DNA of 64,000 nt from Aureococcus anophagefferens (taxonomy: Eukaryota > Sar > Pelagophyceae > Pelagomonadales > Pelagomonadaceae): contig NW_008705569.1 of the NCBI RefSeq assembly GCF_000186865.1, positions 173,959 through 237,958 on the forward strand, in the 5' to 3' direction. The position numbers and the translations under genes are program-made. Below, piece by piece: positions 31,467-41,163 of the stretch. The notes beneath the pieces were generated by a model. That model did no database searches and was not told the origin of the DNA. It saw only the letters and a program-made list of their open reading frames with translations. Position 1 is the stretch's first letter, and every line of letters begins with the position of its first letter.

Positions 31467-33545
31467 TTAGATCAGCTTCACGTCCGTCTTCTTCGGCGCG
31501 TCCGGGCAGTGGTCGAGCATGGTCGCCATGTCGTCGTAGACGAAGGGCAGCTCGTCGTTGCGCGGGTCGAAGAGCTGGACGAGCTCGCCGTTCGTGTAGT
31601 CCGTAAAGTCGCTGTGGTTCGTGAAGCTACTGAAGGGGAGCTTCGACGCCCAGTAGACGCCCCAGCACGTGCCGTTGCGGAGCTGGGGGACGGCGTGGAC
31701 GTAGTCCCACAGCCCCTCGAGCTTCGCGGCGCCCGCGGGCATCGCGTACGCGCCGTCGAGTTGCACGTAGTGCCAGAGCCGCTCCCAGTTCGAGTGGCTC
31801 GACCAGAACAAGGGGTCGTTGGGCGCCGCGAGGGGCGTCGTGAAGGGCCCCACGGACGCCGGGTTCATGAGGAGCTTCACCAGCAGGACCTTGAGCTCCG
31901 AATTCGCCGCCGCGTCCAAAGGCGCGCCGTCGCCGTCGAGGAAAAAGACGTCGTGGTGGAATCCGCCGCGGTCCGCGTCCGACGTGTTCGCCCAGAGGAT
32001 GACCTTGTCCTGGGCGTGGAAGATCTCGCTGTAGATCCTGTTCTTGTTGAGGACCTCGTGCGCGAGCCGCTCCTCGGCGAGCGCGTCGCCCCGGACCTTG
32101 TCGTAGGCCGCGTCGAACGCGTCGCTTTTGCAGCGGCAGTCGCCGCCCTCGACGCACGAGTCCTTCGCCGGGCAGCGCACGTTGTAGGCGCAGTCGCCGA
32201 AGTCGCAGCCGACGTCGTCGTTGAGCTCCGCGCGCCATAGCAATTGGATATAGGTCGCGATCGTCTCGACGGCCGTCCGCGCGGCCGGCCACTTCTCGAC
32301 GAAGGCGCCGAGGTCCAGCGACGTGCCGTCGGTCATGGTGCAGTCCCAGGCGCCGCCGATGGCCCCGTGCAGCACGGAGTGGAACTCGTTCTCCACGGCG
32401 CTGTGGAAGCCGCTCAGCAGCCCGAAGGGCCGCGTGTCGTTCGCCGACTTGAGCACGTCCCGCAGGTTGGCGCACCCGGGCAGGCGCGCCTTCGTCTCGA
32501 GGCCGCAGACGGTCCGCGCGCGCGCGACGTACTTGTCCGCGGCGCCGTTCCACCGCTCCGTGAGCTTCCCGTACGCGTTCGTCTCCGGCCAGTCGTAGAC
32601 GCCGAGCGCGCCCTCGGCGGCGACGGGCGCGAAGGCGAAGGGCCCGCCGGAGATGACGTGGTCCGCCGTCGCGTAGGACCCAAAGTAGGCATCGGTAAAA
32701 AGCTCGCTGTCCGCGGCCCAGTCCTTGCCGTAGACCGCGTCGTCCCGCGTGTAGTCCCAGTAGGGGCTGCTCAGCGACGCGTCGACGGTCTGGAGCGCCT
32801 GCTCGAACTCGAGGTTGAAGGCCGCGTGGGCCGTGAGGAAGACGTCGTGGCCGTGGTAGGGCGTGCAGCCCAGCAGGCTCCGCCGGTCCAGATGCTTCGC
32901 CGTCAGGCTCTCGTAGTTCGAAAACTTCTTGCCGTACTTGGCCCGGCCCTCGGCGTGGCCGAGGCGGTGCACCTCGCTCATGGCGCCGAAGAGCTTCGCG
33001 CGCTCGTCGTCGCCCAGCGCGCGGATCTCCCGCCGCACGTACTTGCACTTCAATTTCACCGTCGTCTCGGCGCGCGTCGTCTCGTCGGCGAGGAAGAGCT
33101 CGTAGTCGCCGGCGACGCGGTAGAACTCGACCTCGATGACGTTCGACGCCGACGAGATGACGGCGTGGCTCGCCGCGGGCCGCGCGGCGTTGGCCGCGCC
33201 GTCGCGAGACGCGCTCCGGCCCGTCGCGCCGACGTGGCCGACCGCGAGCACGTAGGAGTTGCTCCCGGCGACCTCGATGGTCGTCCGCCGGAAGGGCTCG
33301 ACGACGTACCTCCAGGGGTAGGCCGTCGTCGACCGCCAGGCGCCGTGGTCGTTGCGCACGGTGATCGACGGCTCCGACGACGCCGCGGCGGCCGCCGCGG
33401 CGAGGGCGGGCGGCGCGGCCCCGCCGCGGCGGTAGTAGGCGAGGCCCGCGACGCCCGCGACGGCGGCGAGGCCCAGGGCCGCCAGGGGCAGCCGTCGTCG
33501 GCTCCGTCGCGCGCCGATGGGGGCGTAGGGGCCGCCCATGGTCAT
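31467..33545 (-). CDS. Tyrosinase-like type 3 copper oxidase
   Basis: 692 residues from the ATG at 33545, intronless. After a basic cytosolic start, LPLAALGLAAVAGVAGLAYY (about 19-38) is a single membrane anchor, so the bulk is lumenal or extracellular. The copper-A region reads YHGHDVFLTAHAAFNLEFE with surrounding His residues. Copper-B reads NDPLFWSSHSNWERLWHY. The block SPYWDYTRDD is also typical. About a dozen Cys and several N-x-S/T sites fit secretion. The enzyme would oxidise phenols to quinones. The His set is not checked by alignment, so an inactive haemocyanin-like relative cannot be excluded. It ends 41 bp from the PEPCK stop. Confidence 0.82.
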   Translation of the reverse strand: MTMGGPYAPIGARRSRRRLPLAALGLAAVAGVAGLAYYRRGGAAPPALAAAAAAASSEPSITVRNDHGAWRSTTAYPWRYVVEPFRRTTIEVAGSNSYVLAVGHVGATGRSASRDGAANAARPAASHAVISSASNVIEVEFYRVAGDYELFLADETTRAETTVKLKCKYVRREIRALGDDERAKLFGAMSEVHRLGHAEGRAKYGKKFSNYESLTAKHLDRRSLLGCTPYHGHDVFLTAHAAFNLEFEQALQTVDASLSSPYWDYTRDDAVYGKDWAADSELFTDAYFGSYATADHVISGGPFAFAPVAAEGALGVYDWPETNAYGKLTERWNGAADKYVARARTVCGLETKARLPGCANLRDVLKSANDTRPFGLLSGFHSAVENEFHSVLHGAIGGAWDCTMTDGTSLDLGAFVEKWPAARTAVETIATYIQLLWRAELNDDVGCDFGDCAYNVRCPAKDSCVEGGDCRCKSDAFDAAYDKVRGDALAEERLAHEVLNKNRIYSEIFHAQDKVILWANTSDADRGGFHHDVFFLDGDGAPLDAAANSELKVLLVKLLMNPASVGPFTTPLAAPNDPLFWSSHSNWERLWHYVQLDGAYAMPAGAAKLEGLWDYVHAVPQLRNGTCWGVYWASKLPFSSFTNHSDFTDYTNGELVQLFDPRNDELPFVYDDMATMLDHCPDAPKKTDVKLI

Positions 33546-33689
33546 CGGATTAAAACTCCGTCGGTTTGTTGAAGCTTGTATCCTCTCGTTTGTTGCAGAG
33601 GTGGTGCCGCGGAGAAGCAGCTCCCGCTGGTGCTGGCACCAGCTCCTTCGCGGTGTGCGCGCCAGCCACCGCAGCTCACCACAGTCGAC

Positions 33690-34157
33690 ATGACGGCGCC
33701 CAACTCGGAGCCGAACACGGACGAAGAGACGGACCCGCTCGACGCCTACATGCAAACGCTGGGCATCGCCACGCCCCAGGAGGACGACTCCCTCACCACC
33801 CCCGCGTCGCCCGGCGGCCGGCGGCGCACGGACGACGAGATCCGACGACGGAACCGGCGCTTCGAGTACTGCCAGCGGCGGCTGCGGGCCGGCGACCCCT
33901 TTTTTGGCGACGCGGCCATGAAGGACCGCGACGCCGCTCTCTACCGAGACTGCTTCGGCCGCCTGCACCCGCGCGAGACGCCGCCGGACGTGCTCGCGCG
34001 CGCGCGCGACGCCCTCGTGCGCGCCTTCTGCGAGCGCTTCATCAGCGGCGACGACGACGCGGACGTCGACTACGCGGCCATCGACGGCGACGCGGGACTC
34101 GACGACCTCCGCGAGCTCGGCCGCGCGGCGGAGGAGCGCTACTTCGCGGACGACTAA
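33690..34157 (+). CDS. CCDC97-like small acidic protein
   Basis: 155 residues from ATG 33690. The core DEIRRRNRRFEYCQRRLRAG followed by FFGDAAMKDRDAALYRDCFG resembles the CCDC97 family domain, whose members associate with the SF3B spliceosome complex (family knowledge). The flanks are acidic and disordered. The assignment rests on one block only. The stop is 5 bp from the convergent ARMC6 stop, and the promoter is shared with the tyrosinase gene (144 bp). Confidence 0.5.
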   Translation: MTAPNSEPNTDEETDPLDAYMQTLGIATPQEDDSLTTPASPGGRRRTDDEIRRRNRRFEYCQRRLRAGDPFFGDAAMKDRDAALYRDCFGRLHPRETPPDVLARARDALVRAFCERFISGDDDADVDYAAIDGDAGLDDLRELGRAAEERYFADD

Positions 34158-34162
34158 TTGAT

Positions 34163-35605
34163 TTAGAGGAGCCGCGGCGGATCCGCGTCGCCGCGGGGCG
34201 CCATCGCGGCCTCGACGCCGAGGCCGCGGAGCGCCGCGAAGGCGACGTCGACGTTCGCCGCGTCCGCGGCGGCCGCGGCCCGCAGCGCGGCCTCGGCGCC
34301 CGCCGCGAGGAGCGGCGCCGCGTGCTCCGGGTTCCGGGCGACGAGGTTGCGGAGCGCGAGCGCGCCCTGGCGGTTCAACCCCGCGTGCGCCGGGTGCGCC
34401 GCCATCGCGGCGACGACGAGCGCGCCGCCGGCGACGCCGATCTTCGCGGCGTTCGCCGGCCGCCGCAGCGCCATGCGCGCGAGGCAGGCGACGACGTGCT
34501 CGCCGAGCGCCGGGTCCTCGTCGCGGAACGTTTCGAGCACCTCTAAAAGCTCCTCGAGCGTGCCGTCGGCGCACATGGCGTCCTTGGCGCCGTCGTCGCC
34601 CGCGAGATGTCTCAGCACCCCCGCGAGGCCGCGGCGCCGCGCCGCGGACCCTCGGCGCTCCCGGAGCGCGTCGCGGCAGGCGCGCGCGCCGCCCGCGCGC
34701 ACGATCTCCGCCGCGGCGTCCTCCGACGCCGCCAGGAGCGCGAGGCCGTCGACGGCGGCCCGCGCCGCGGCCTCGTCGCCAAAGGCCGCGAGGGCCGCGA
34801 GTAAGGCGTTGACCGCGCCCGCGTCCGCCAGCTTCGTCGCCGTCGCCGCGGCGCCGGCGCTCGCGGCGCGCGGGTCGTCCGCCGCGGCGACGGCGGCGAG
34901 CGCGCGGCAGGCGACGGCGCCGAGCCGCGCGTCGCCGGCTTCGACGGCGGCGAGGACGAGCTCGACGGTCAAGGGGCACGCGCCGCCCGCGACGAGCGGC
35001 GCCTTGACGCCCTCCGTCCCCGCGGCGGCCGCGGCGACGACGGCGAGGCCCGCGCGGCCGAGGCGCCGGTCGCCGGCGCTCGCGGCGGCGCGCAGGACCC
35101 GTAGAACGGCCTCGACGCAGCCGCCGTAGCGGAACGCGTCGCGCGCGGCCGCGTCGCCCCGCACGCTCGCCGCGAGCGCCGGGAGGCACTTCAGCAGCAG
35201 GGGCCGGTCGCCGTCTTCGACGCAGGCGTCGACGAGCGCGGCGAGGGCCGCGAGGCCCCGGGCGGCGACGACCGTCGCGCGCGCCGCCGCCGCGGCCCTG
35301 GGCGCCGCGTCCCTGCCGCAGGCCGCGGCGACGAACGCGAGCGCGGCGTCGAGCTCCGCGCGCGTCGCGCCGCCGACGCCGCGCGCCAGCAGCGCGACCT
35401 GGATGCGTAGCACGTCGCGCGCCTCGCGGCGCTCGCCGGGGCCGTCGGGATCGACGGCGCTGAGGTCCGCGTTCTGGAAGTCGAAGTGCTCGTAGGCGTT
35501 CCACACGGCCTCCTCGCGCCCCATGCCGCAGTCCTCGACGTTCTCCGCGACGCACGCGTCGAAGGCCTGCTGGGAGATGCGCCGCCGCTGCCCGAAGGCG
35601 GCCAT
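34163..35605 (-). CDS. ARMC6: Armadillo-repeat protein ARMC6-like
   Basis: 480 residues from an ATG at 35605. The N terminus RRRISQQAFDACVAENVEDC with EEAVWNAYEHFDFQNADLS matches the ARMC6 N-terminal signature. The rest is a run of about nine Ala/Leu-rich armadillo-like helical repeats ending at GVEAAMAPRGDADPPRLL. Its molecular role is poorly known in other eukaryotes. The upstream region runs into an assembly gap 36 bp away, so an additional 5' exon cannot be ruled out. Confidence 0.75.
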   Translation of the reverse strand: MAAFGQRRRISQQAFDACVAENVEDCGMGREEAVWNAYEHFDFQNADLSAVDPDGPGERREARDVLRIQVALLARGVGGATRAELDAALAFVAAACGRDAAPRAAAAARATVVAARGLAALAALVDACVEDGDRPLLLKCLPALAASVRGDAAARDAFRYGGCVEAVLRVLRAAASAGDRRLGRAGLAVVAAAAAGTEGVKAPLVAGGACPLTVELVLAAVEAGDARLGAVACRALAAVAAADDPRAASAGAAATATKLADAGAVNALLAALAAFGDEAAARAAVDGLALLAASEDAAAEIVRAGGARACRDALRERRGSAARRRGLAGVLRHLAGDDGAKDAMCADGTLEELLEVLETFRDEDPALGEHVVACLARMALRRPANAAKIGVAGGALVVAAMAAHPAHAGLNRQGALALRNLVARNPEHAAPLLAAGAEAALRAAAAADAANVDVAFAALRGLGVEAAMAPRGDADPPRLL

Positions 35606-35640
35606 GGCGCCGCTGCGCGCGGCGGGCAGCCCGTGCTGAA

Positions 35641-35842
35641 NNNNNNNNNNNNNNNNNNNNNNNNNNNNNNNNNNNNNNNNNNNNNNNNNNNNNNNNNNNN
35701 NNNNNNNNNNNNNNNNNNNNNNNNNNNNNNNNNNNNNNNNNNNNNNNNNNNNNNNNNNNNNNNNNNNNNNNNNNNNNNNNNNNNNNNNNNNNNNNNNNNN
35801 NNNNNNNNNNNNNNNNNNNNNNNNNNNNNNNNNNNNNNNNNN
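35641..35842. other. Assembly gap of 202 undetermined bases
   Basis: Run of N. It removes the promoter of the ARMC6 gene and the 5' end of the following oxidase gene. The stated gap size may not be the true one. Confidence 0.98.
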
Positions 35843-37288
35843 GGCGCGGCCTCCGGGAGCCGTCGAAGACCTGGCCCTGGTGGTGGTTCGGCGTCGACCA
35901 GCGTCTCGCGGTCGCGACAATTTTCGAGAGATTTTGACCGGGACGCGACGGAACGTCGTCACCGACGCGCTCGGTAGGCGTCGACACGGACTCGACGCTC
36001 GCGCCGTCGACGCTCTACGCGTCCACGGGCAACGGCGACTTCTCGTCGCCCGAGGAGCTGCGGGCCGCGTTCCCGGAAGACGCGTGGGCGGAGCTCGAGG
36101 CCGCGGGCGCCGCCATGGCGAACCTCGCGGCGTCCGTCGGCTGCGAAGCGCACGAGGACGACGCCTGGGCCGCCCTCGACGGGTCGACCTTCGAGAGCTG
36201 GATCCGAGCGAACGTGGCGAAAGACGAGGCTCGGGGCGCCCTGCGGTCCATGTGCCGGGGCATGATCGCGCAGGAGCCCGCGGGCGTGAGCCTGCTGTTC
36301 ACGGTCCGGTCGCTCAAGGGCTGCTGGTCCAGCGGCGACGACGACCAGTACCGCATCCGCGGGGGCACGCAGGGGCCCCTGCTCGCCCTCGCGGCGCGCT
36401 TCGGCGGCCGCGTCGCGCTCGATGCGGAGGTCGTCGCCGTGACGGCGAGCGACGGGAAGTGGCGCGTGGCGCTCCGGTCCGGGGCCCGCGTGTTAGCGAA
36501 ATACGTCGTCGTCACGGGTCCTCCCGCCGTCGTCGCGAAGATCCGCGCGCCCGCGTTTTCCGCGATCACGAAGCAGCTGCTCCAGCGCATGCCCATGGGC
36601 GCGTCGACGAAGTACTTCCTGATCTACGACGAACCGTGGTGGCGCGCCTTCCACTCGGGCCAGGTCGTCGTGACGGACCCGGACCCGGCGACGGCGCGGG
36701 ACGTCTACGTCTACGCGTGCGAGGACCACAGCCCCTACAGTGGCCTGCGCGCCCGCGGCCCCGGCGCGCTTATGTGCTGGATCGAGGGCGCGTGCAACCT
36801 GCGCTTCGACGGCCTCACGGAGGCCGAGCGGCGCGCGCACGTGACGTCGCTCTTCGCCGGCGCGTTGAAGAACGACTCGCGGCTCTACGCGCCGACGCAC
36901 GTCGTCGCCCACGACTGGAAGGCGCAGCCCTTCGCGGAGGGCGCCTACACGTCCTACTTTCCGCCGGGATGAGTCAGGGCGCGTTCTGGCGCGAAGCGCT
37001 CGCGCCTGTGTGGAAATCAACCACTGGTTTGGATTTTTGGACGGATCGATTGCTCTCGTCGAGTTCTCGAAGCACGGCCGAAGAGGCTGCGTCGAACTTG
37101 TCGCATATGCGCACATTGAAGTCGGGTTGAAGATTTGAATTCCACACAGGCTCGCCCAGCAGAAGGCGCCGGGCCTCTTCCTCGCGGGCTCCGACTACGT
37201 CGCGGGCTACGGCGCGGGCTATATCGAGGGCGCCGTCCGCTCGGGCCAGGCCGCGGCGGCGGCCATCCTCGGTTCACTACTTCCGTAA
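35843..37288 (+). CDS. FAD-dependent amine-oxidase-like protein, 5' partial, with a frameshift
   Basis: The start is lost in the gap. Inferred exons are <35843-35890, 35978-36997 and 37150-37288. The C-terminal part is clear: QAPSYFPPG-like AYTSYFPPG, MSQGAFWREAL and GLFLAGSDYVAGYGAGYIEG with GAVRSGQAAA, the FAD-binding tail of flavin monoamine oxidases. A TGA at 36970-36972 interrupts the frame. Reading resumes one base out of phase at MSQGAFWREA, so one base seems missing near 36966-36969. This may be a sequencing error or a true lesion. Two introners interrupt the gene: group C joins WWWF to GVDTDS, and a shortened group A joins REA to LAQQKAPG. Confidence 0.7.
35899..35977 (+). mobile_element. 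Introner element, group C, copy 4 (amine oxidase gene)
   Basis: 79 bp, CAGCGTCTCGCGG to CTCGGTAG. Perfect duplication GCGTCGAC at 35891-35898 and 35978-35985. The intron is 35891-35977 with a GC donor. Confidence 0.86.
37006..37149 (+). mobile_element. Introner element, group A, copy 3, internally deleted
   Basis: 144 bp instead of 203: about 59 bp are missing between CTGGTTTGG and ATTTTTGG. The terminal repeats are kept. Target copies GCTCGCGC and GCTCGCCC (36998-37005, 37150-37157) differ once. The intron is 36998-37149, GC donor, so the shortened element still gives correct splice ends. Confidence 0.9.
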
Positions 37289-37340
37289 ATTGAAGAACAC
37301 AGGGCCCCCCCGCGCGGGCACGGACGGGGGGCGGCGGCGC

Positions 37341-39046
37341 CTAGGCGGCCGCGGCGGCCTTGGGCACCGGGTCCGGGAGCCAGGCCTGGGGCGAGGGCGG
37401 CGTCGGCATGGCGCTCGGCGAGACGGGCTCCGAGTCGGAGTCGGAGTCGGCGGCGAGCTTCTGGAAGAGCATGGAGCCCTTCTTGCTCGTGACGCGCCGC
37501 GGCGGCGGGCCGTTCGGGCTGATCTTCGGCGCGTCCTTGCCGAAGACGTCCGGCGAGTCCGGCTCGCCGGCCTCGGGCAGGCGCGGCGTGAAGCTGAGGC
37601 CGCTGCCGTTGAGCGACGGCGACCGCGCGGCCTCGGGCCGCGGCGGCAAACGCGCGCGGAAGCCCCGCGCGGCGGCCTGGAGCCGCGACGCCGCGGCCTC
37701 GTCGGCGCCGTGGAGCGACGCGACGGCGGCCGCGGCGTCGGCGTCGAGCAGCGCCGCCGCCCGGGCGAAGCGACCGACCCAGGGCGGCAGCGGGCCCACG
37801 CCGAGCTCGTCTGCCTGTGCCGAAATCAACCACTGTCTCGGCGGTCCCGGCCAAACTTCGAGCCTCTCGAGCTCGATCACATCGAAGTCGATTCGGCTGA
37901 TTTTTGGACGAATCGATTGCTCTCGTCGAATTCTCCACGGAGCCAGAACAAGTCGCGTCGAAACTGTCGCATACGCTCACGTTGAAGTCGGGTTGAAGAT
38001 GTGATTTCGGCCCGGTCGTCCGCGAGCGCGGAGCAGAACGCCGCGCCGTTGCGCGCGAGGAGGTCGAAGCCCGCCCCCGGCCAGTCCGGCTCCAGGGCCC
38101 GCACGGCGGCCCGCGCCTCGGCCTCGGACCGCTTGCAGTCGCCGAGGTAGACGGACTGGCGGTACGTGTGGCCCGGCGCGCGCCGCGGCCGGCCCGCGTA
38201 GACGCCCGTCCGCCGCCCCGCCCGCGGCCCGAAGCTCCACTCGTCGCCTAGGACCTCGAGGCCCGCGTGGAGCAGGCCCGCCTCGCCGAGCAGCGCCTGG
38301 GCCGACGGCTCGAGGTGCGCCAGGTTCGACGCGTGGCCCACGGCGTAGACGTGGAGCGTCACCGGCGCGGACGCCTTGGACGCCATGGCCGCGATGGCTT
38401 GCTCGTCGGGCTGGGGCCGCTCGCGCGGCGCGAAGGTCCCCTCGAGGCGCCCGCCGCCGCAGGCCAGGAGCGCGGCCTTGAGCGGGCCCCTGAGCGGGTG
38501 GTCGACGCGGCGGAGCGCGGGGCCGACGGTCAGCGTCTGCGCCGGCGCGTCCGTCTTGAAGCGGTCGACGCCGTCGTGGAACGCGCGCGTCTCGAGGCGG
38601 TTCGCGAGGCGCATCTCGACGACCTCGCCCTCGCCCTCGTCGTCGAGGATCGACGTCCGCCGCGGCGTCCACGTGTCCGGGCCCGCGTGGTCCCGGGGCT
38701 TCTGGAAGGCCTCGGCCGCCGCGCCCTTCAAATCCACGCGGCGCCCGAACATGCCGTAGGGCGTGCCCGGGCACTCGGGGAGCGGCTCCTCCTCCTCCGG
38801 CGCGTCCGGCGGCGGCGGCGCGGCGCCGTCGCCGTCGAGGCGCTGCGGCGACGCGTCGCTCCCGTTCCAGCGGACGCCCGGCGCCGGGTCCGGCACGGCG
38901 TAGCTGCCCGTGTCGATGTCCGTCAGATTCTCCTTGAGGCCCTTGAGCCGCTCCTCGCGCCCGCTGAAGAGGTAGGGCGTCGGCGGGTCCGAGCCCACGG
39001 GCGTCTCCGGCCGCGGCTCCGCGGCGTCGCCCGCCGCGACGGCCAT
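37341..39046 (-). CDS. PPPDE (DeSI-like) domain protein with substituted catalytic Cys
   Basis: Exons complement 38024-39046 and 37341-37814 (498 residues). The first 210 residues are disordered and Pro/Glu-rich. The PPPDE fold spans about 225-370: VTLHVYAVGHASN, LLHAGLEVLGDEWSFGP (with the family His), TYRQSVYLGDC, FDLLARNGAAFCSALADELG and PPWVGRFARA. In deSUMOylating/deubiquitylating members the N-C of NCNxF is the nucleophile; here it reads N-G, so catalysis at that site is not expected. A Cys four residues later is the only candidate. An IQ-like RLQAAARGFRARL follows. The group A intron, removed, restores CSALADELGVG. Confidence 0.72.
37815..38015 (+). mobile_element. Introner element, group A variant, copy 4
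   Basis: 201 bp with diverged ends (CTGTGCCGAAATC and GATTTCGGCCCGG) but the same core. It lies in a minus-strand gene. Target copies on the gene strand are GCGGACGA and GCAGACGA (38016-38023, 37807-37814). The intron is complement 37815-38023, GC donor. The matched changes at both ends suggest a distinct terminal subtype. Confidence 0.88.
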
Positions 39047-39619
39047 GGCGCCGTTCGCGTACGGTCTCGAGAGGTGCTTCTCGTCCGCCGCGGATCACCC
39101 GGCCGCCGGCGCCCGCCGGCGGATGGGCTGCCCCGTCTCCGCCACCACCTTCACGGGGCCAGCCCTTCAATGAGCCAGCCGATCCTTGAAAGTGTTAGGA
39201 GTAACTACCGATCTCCACCTTGAACCTCATACTTGAACCTCTGCTTTTGCTGCTGGACGGCACATGCGTCCCCAGGTGCGGCGGATGAGGACGGGGCGTT
39301 GCGCGTCTCGGTCGCATCGCTGTCGCGCGTCGCGAAGACGTCGTGAGTCCTCCCTTCCGCGTCGAGCGCTCGCGCGACGACCGCCTCGCCGCGGCTCGCG
39401 CGGTTCCAGCCGCGCCGGCGCCGCCGGTCAACGCGAGGCGCACGCTAGAGCAACTCGAGCGGACAGGGGTTACTTGGGGTCTCCCAGAGCGGGGCGCGGA
39501 GTCCGCGCGCCGCTCGAAAGCGCGCGGCCGCCGCGCCCCTCGGCGGCGGAGATGTTGGTGGGCGGGAGCGGGGTGCGTCTGCGAACGAATGCTGCGTCGT
39601 GGCCTGCAGCGACGAGCGC
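39047..39619. other. Intergenic region upstream of the PPPDE gene
   Basis: 573 bp with no supported gene. It contains three TTGAA words near 39186-39237. Short open frames here have no family resemblance. It presumably holds the PPPDE promoter and the 3' UTR of the cold-shock gene. Confidence 0.45.
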
Positions 39620-40300
39620 CTAGTAGGAGTCCTCGTAGCGCGGCTCGGGGCGCGGCGCGCCCTGGACGTAGTCGCCCTCCGGGCCCGTGACGGAGACGGC
39701 GCGCTCGCGGCCGTTCTGGTCCATCTCGATCTCGAACTCGACGTTCTCGCCCTCGGCGAGGGAGCGGAACCCCCGGGCGTAGATCTGCGTCTGGTGCACG
39801 AAGACGTCGCCGCCGCCGTTGTCGGGCGTGATGAAGCCGTAGCCCTTGACGGTGTTGAACCTGGGGGACGTCGCCGTGAGTTGTTGCAGCCGTGCGGGGC
39901 GCGGCGGCGGGGCGGGGGGGGGGACGGGGCGCCGCTCGTTCGGGCGGCGCGGGGGCGGGGGCGGGCCGCGGCGGCGCGCGCGGAGGGAACCGCAACTACG
40001 TCTGAACGGGCGCCGGCGCGCGCCACTTGACCGTGCCGATCTTCTTCTCGTCGGACCTGCGGCGTCGCGGGCGTCGCGGCGCTGGCCCCGCTGGATTTTG
40101 GAGCTGCCGGGCGCCGGGGGGGCGGCCCCGCGCCCGCCGAAACGGGCGAATCGCTGACGCCGCGTTCCTCGCATCTCGATGCCGGAGAACATGCGCACCG
40201 GCGCGCGAACCGGCGCCATCGTGAGGCCCGCGCGCGGGACGAAGGCGCGGCAGGACCGGACGGCGGTGGCGAGGAACATGATGGCAGAGGCAAAGTACAT
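39620..40300 (-). CDS. Plastid-targeted cold-shock domain protein
   Basis: Exons complement 40134-40300, 40024-40056 and 39620-39860 (146 residues). The N terminus [20 protein letters not shown] is a signal peptide ending at an AFVP-like site, the bipartite plastid-import pattern of heterokont algae. Splicing two GC-AG introns builds the cold-shock domain: [20 protein letters not shown], then [20 protein letters not shown] and [20 protein letters not shown]. Both RNA-binding motifs (GYGFI and DVFVH) are intact. The likely role is RNA chaperone activity in the plastid. The 33-bp middle exon is inferred only from frame and domain continuity. Confidence 0.8.
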   Translation of the reverse strand: MYFASAIMFLATAVRSCRAFVPRAGLTMAPVRAPVRMFSGIEMRGTRRQRFARFGGRGAAPPAPGSSKIQRGQRRDARDAAGPTRRRSARSSGARRRPFRRSCGSLRARRRGPPPPPRRPNERRPVPPPAPPPRPARLQQLTATSPRFNTVKGYGFITPDNGGGDVFVHQTQIYARGFRSLAEGENVEFEIEMDQNGRERAVSVTGPEGDYVQGAPRPEPRYEDSY

Positions 40301-40497
40301 CAATCTAGTGGTATCGCTGGTGGAGGCTCTGCTCGTCTTGCGGAGCGTGGAGCTCAACACTCATCGAGGTCAACATCTATCCTGAGGGCAAACATCACCG
40401 CGCGGCCGCTTGACCTCGAGTCTGAGCCTCAGTTTGATCGACCCGAACGCCAACCGGCAGCCCCGCGTCTCCGGCCGCCTCGACGGTCCGCAGCACC

Positions 40498-41073
40498 ATG
40501 CCTCGCACGAGCTCGCGCCTGGCGAAGATCGAGGAGGAAAACAAGGCGGCGGAGGAAGCGAACAAGCGCGAACTGGAAAAGCTGCGGGCCGTGCTGGCAT
40601 CCAAGGAGAAGAAGACGAAGAAGCCCGCGAAGACGAAGACGGTGTCGAAGAAGTCCCGCAAGGTGGCCGCGGAGAAGGCGGGGCAGCTGCTGACCGTGGT
40701 GCAGATGCTCAAGAAGAAGCTGCTGGCGCCGGGGCCCATCACGCTCGACCACCACAAGTCGAAGCCGACGCGCATCACGAAGAAGGTGCGCGCGCATTCC
40801 AACCGCGCGCGTCGACCGCGCGCGCGCGCAGGGCGTGCTGAACAAGGACGGCAGCATCGAAGCCAAGGGCGTCGTCTACGCGCGTCTTCCCGGGTCCCCG
40901 AGAGAGCGCGCCGCGGACGGCGCGCGGCCCGAAACACACCGCCATAGGCCACGCCGAACTCGTGGGTGCAGCACTGCCTCAGCGACCACCCCGTGCCCAA
41001 GTGCAACCCGTTCGTCGTGCTCCACGTCGGCGGCCAGACGCTGGCCGCGATCCGCGACGGCGCGCGGTCCTAG
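40498..41073 (+). CDS. Small basic protein with possible RAMA-like C terminus
   Basis: Exons 40498-40785, 40832-40879 and 40948-41073 (153 residues). The first 95 residues are a Lys/Glu-rich coiled coil followed by a basic tract (KEKKTKKPAKTKTVSKKSRK), implying nuclear or nucleic-acid contact. Splicing yields GVLNKDGSIEAKGVVYATPN then SWVQHCLSDH. Its G-x-I ... Y-x-T/S-P-x-x-W pattern is reminiscent of RAMA domains, which occur with DNA-methylation proteins. This is a weak pattern match. The exon structure is inferred from continuity of frame. Confidence 0.45.
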
Positions 41074-41163
41074 GCGTCCGTCGTTCGAGCGTTACGGAGC
41101 AAAGCGTCGGGGCGCGCGGGCGGGCGTGGCAGGGCGCGCGCGGCGCGCGGGCGATCCGGCGCC

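Noticed and set aside
31467..35987. 1506-codon frame joining the tyrosinase to sequence under the ARMC6 gene and the gap
   Set aside because: The tyrosinase starts at 33545 with a membrane anchor; the upstream part is antisense or out of frame with ARMC6 and runs through undetermined bases.
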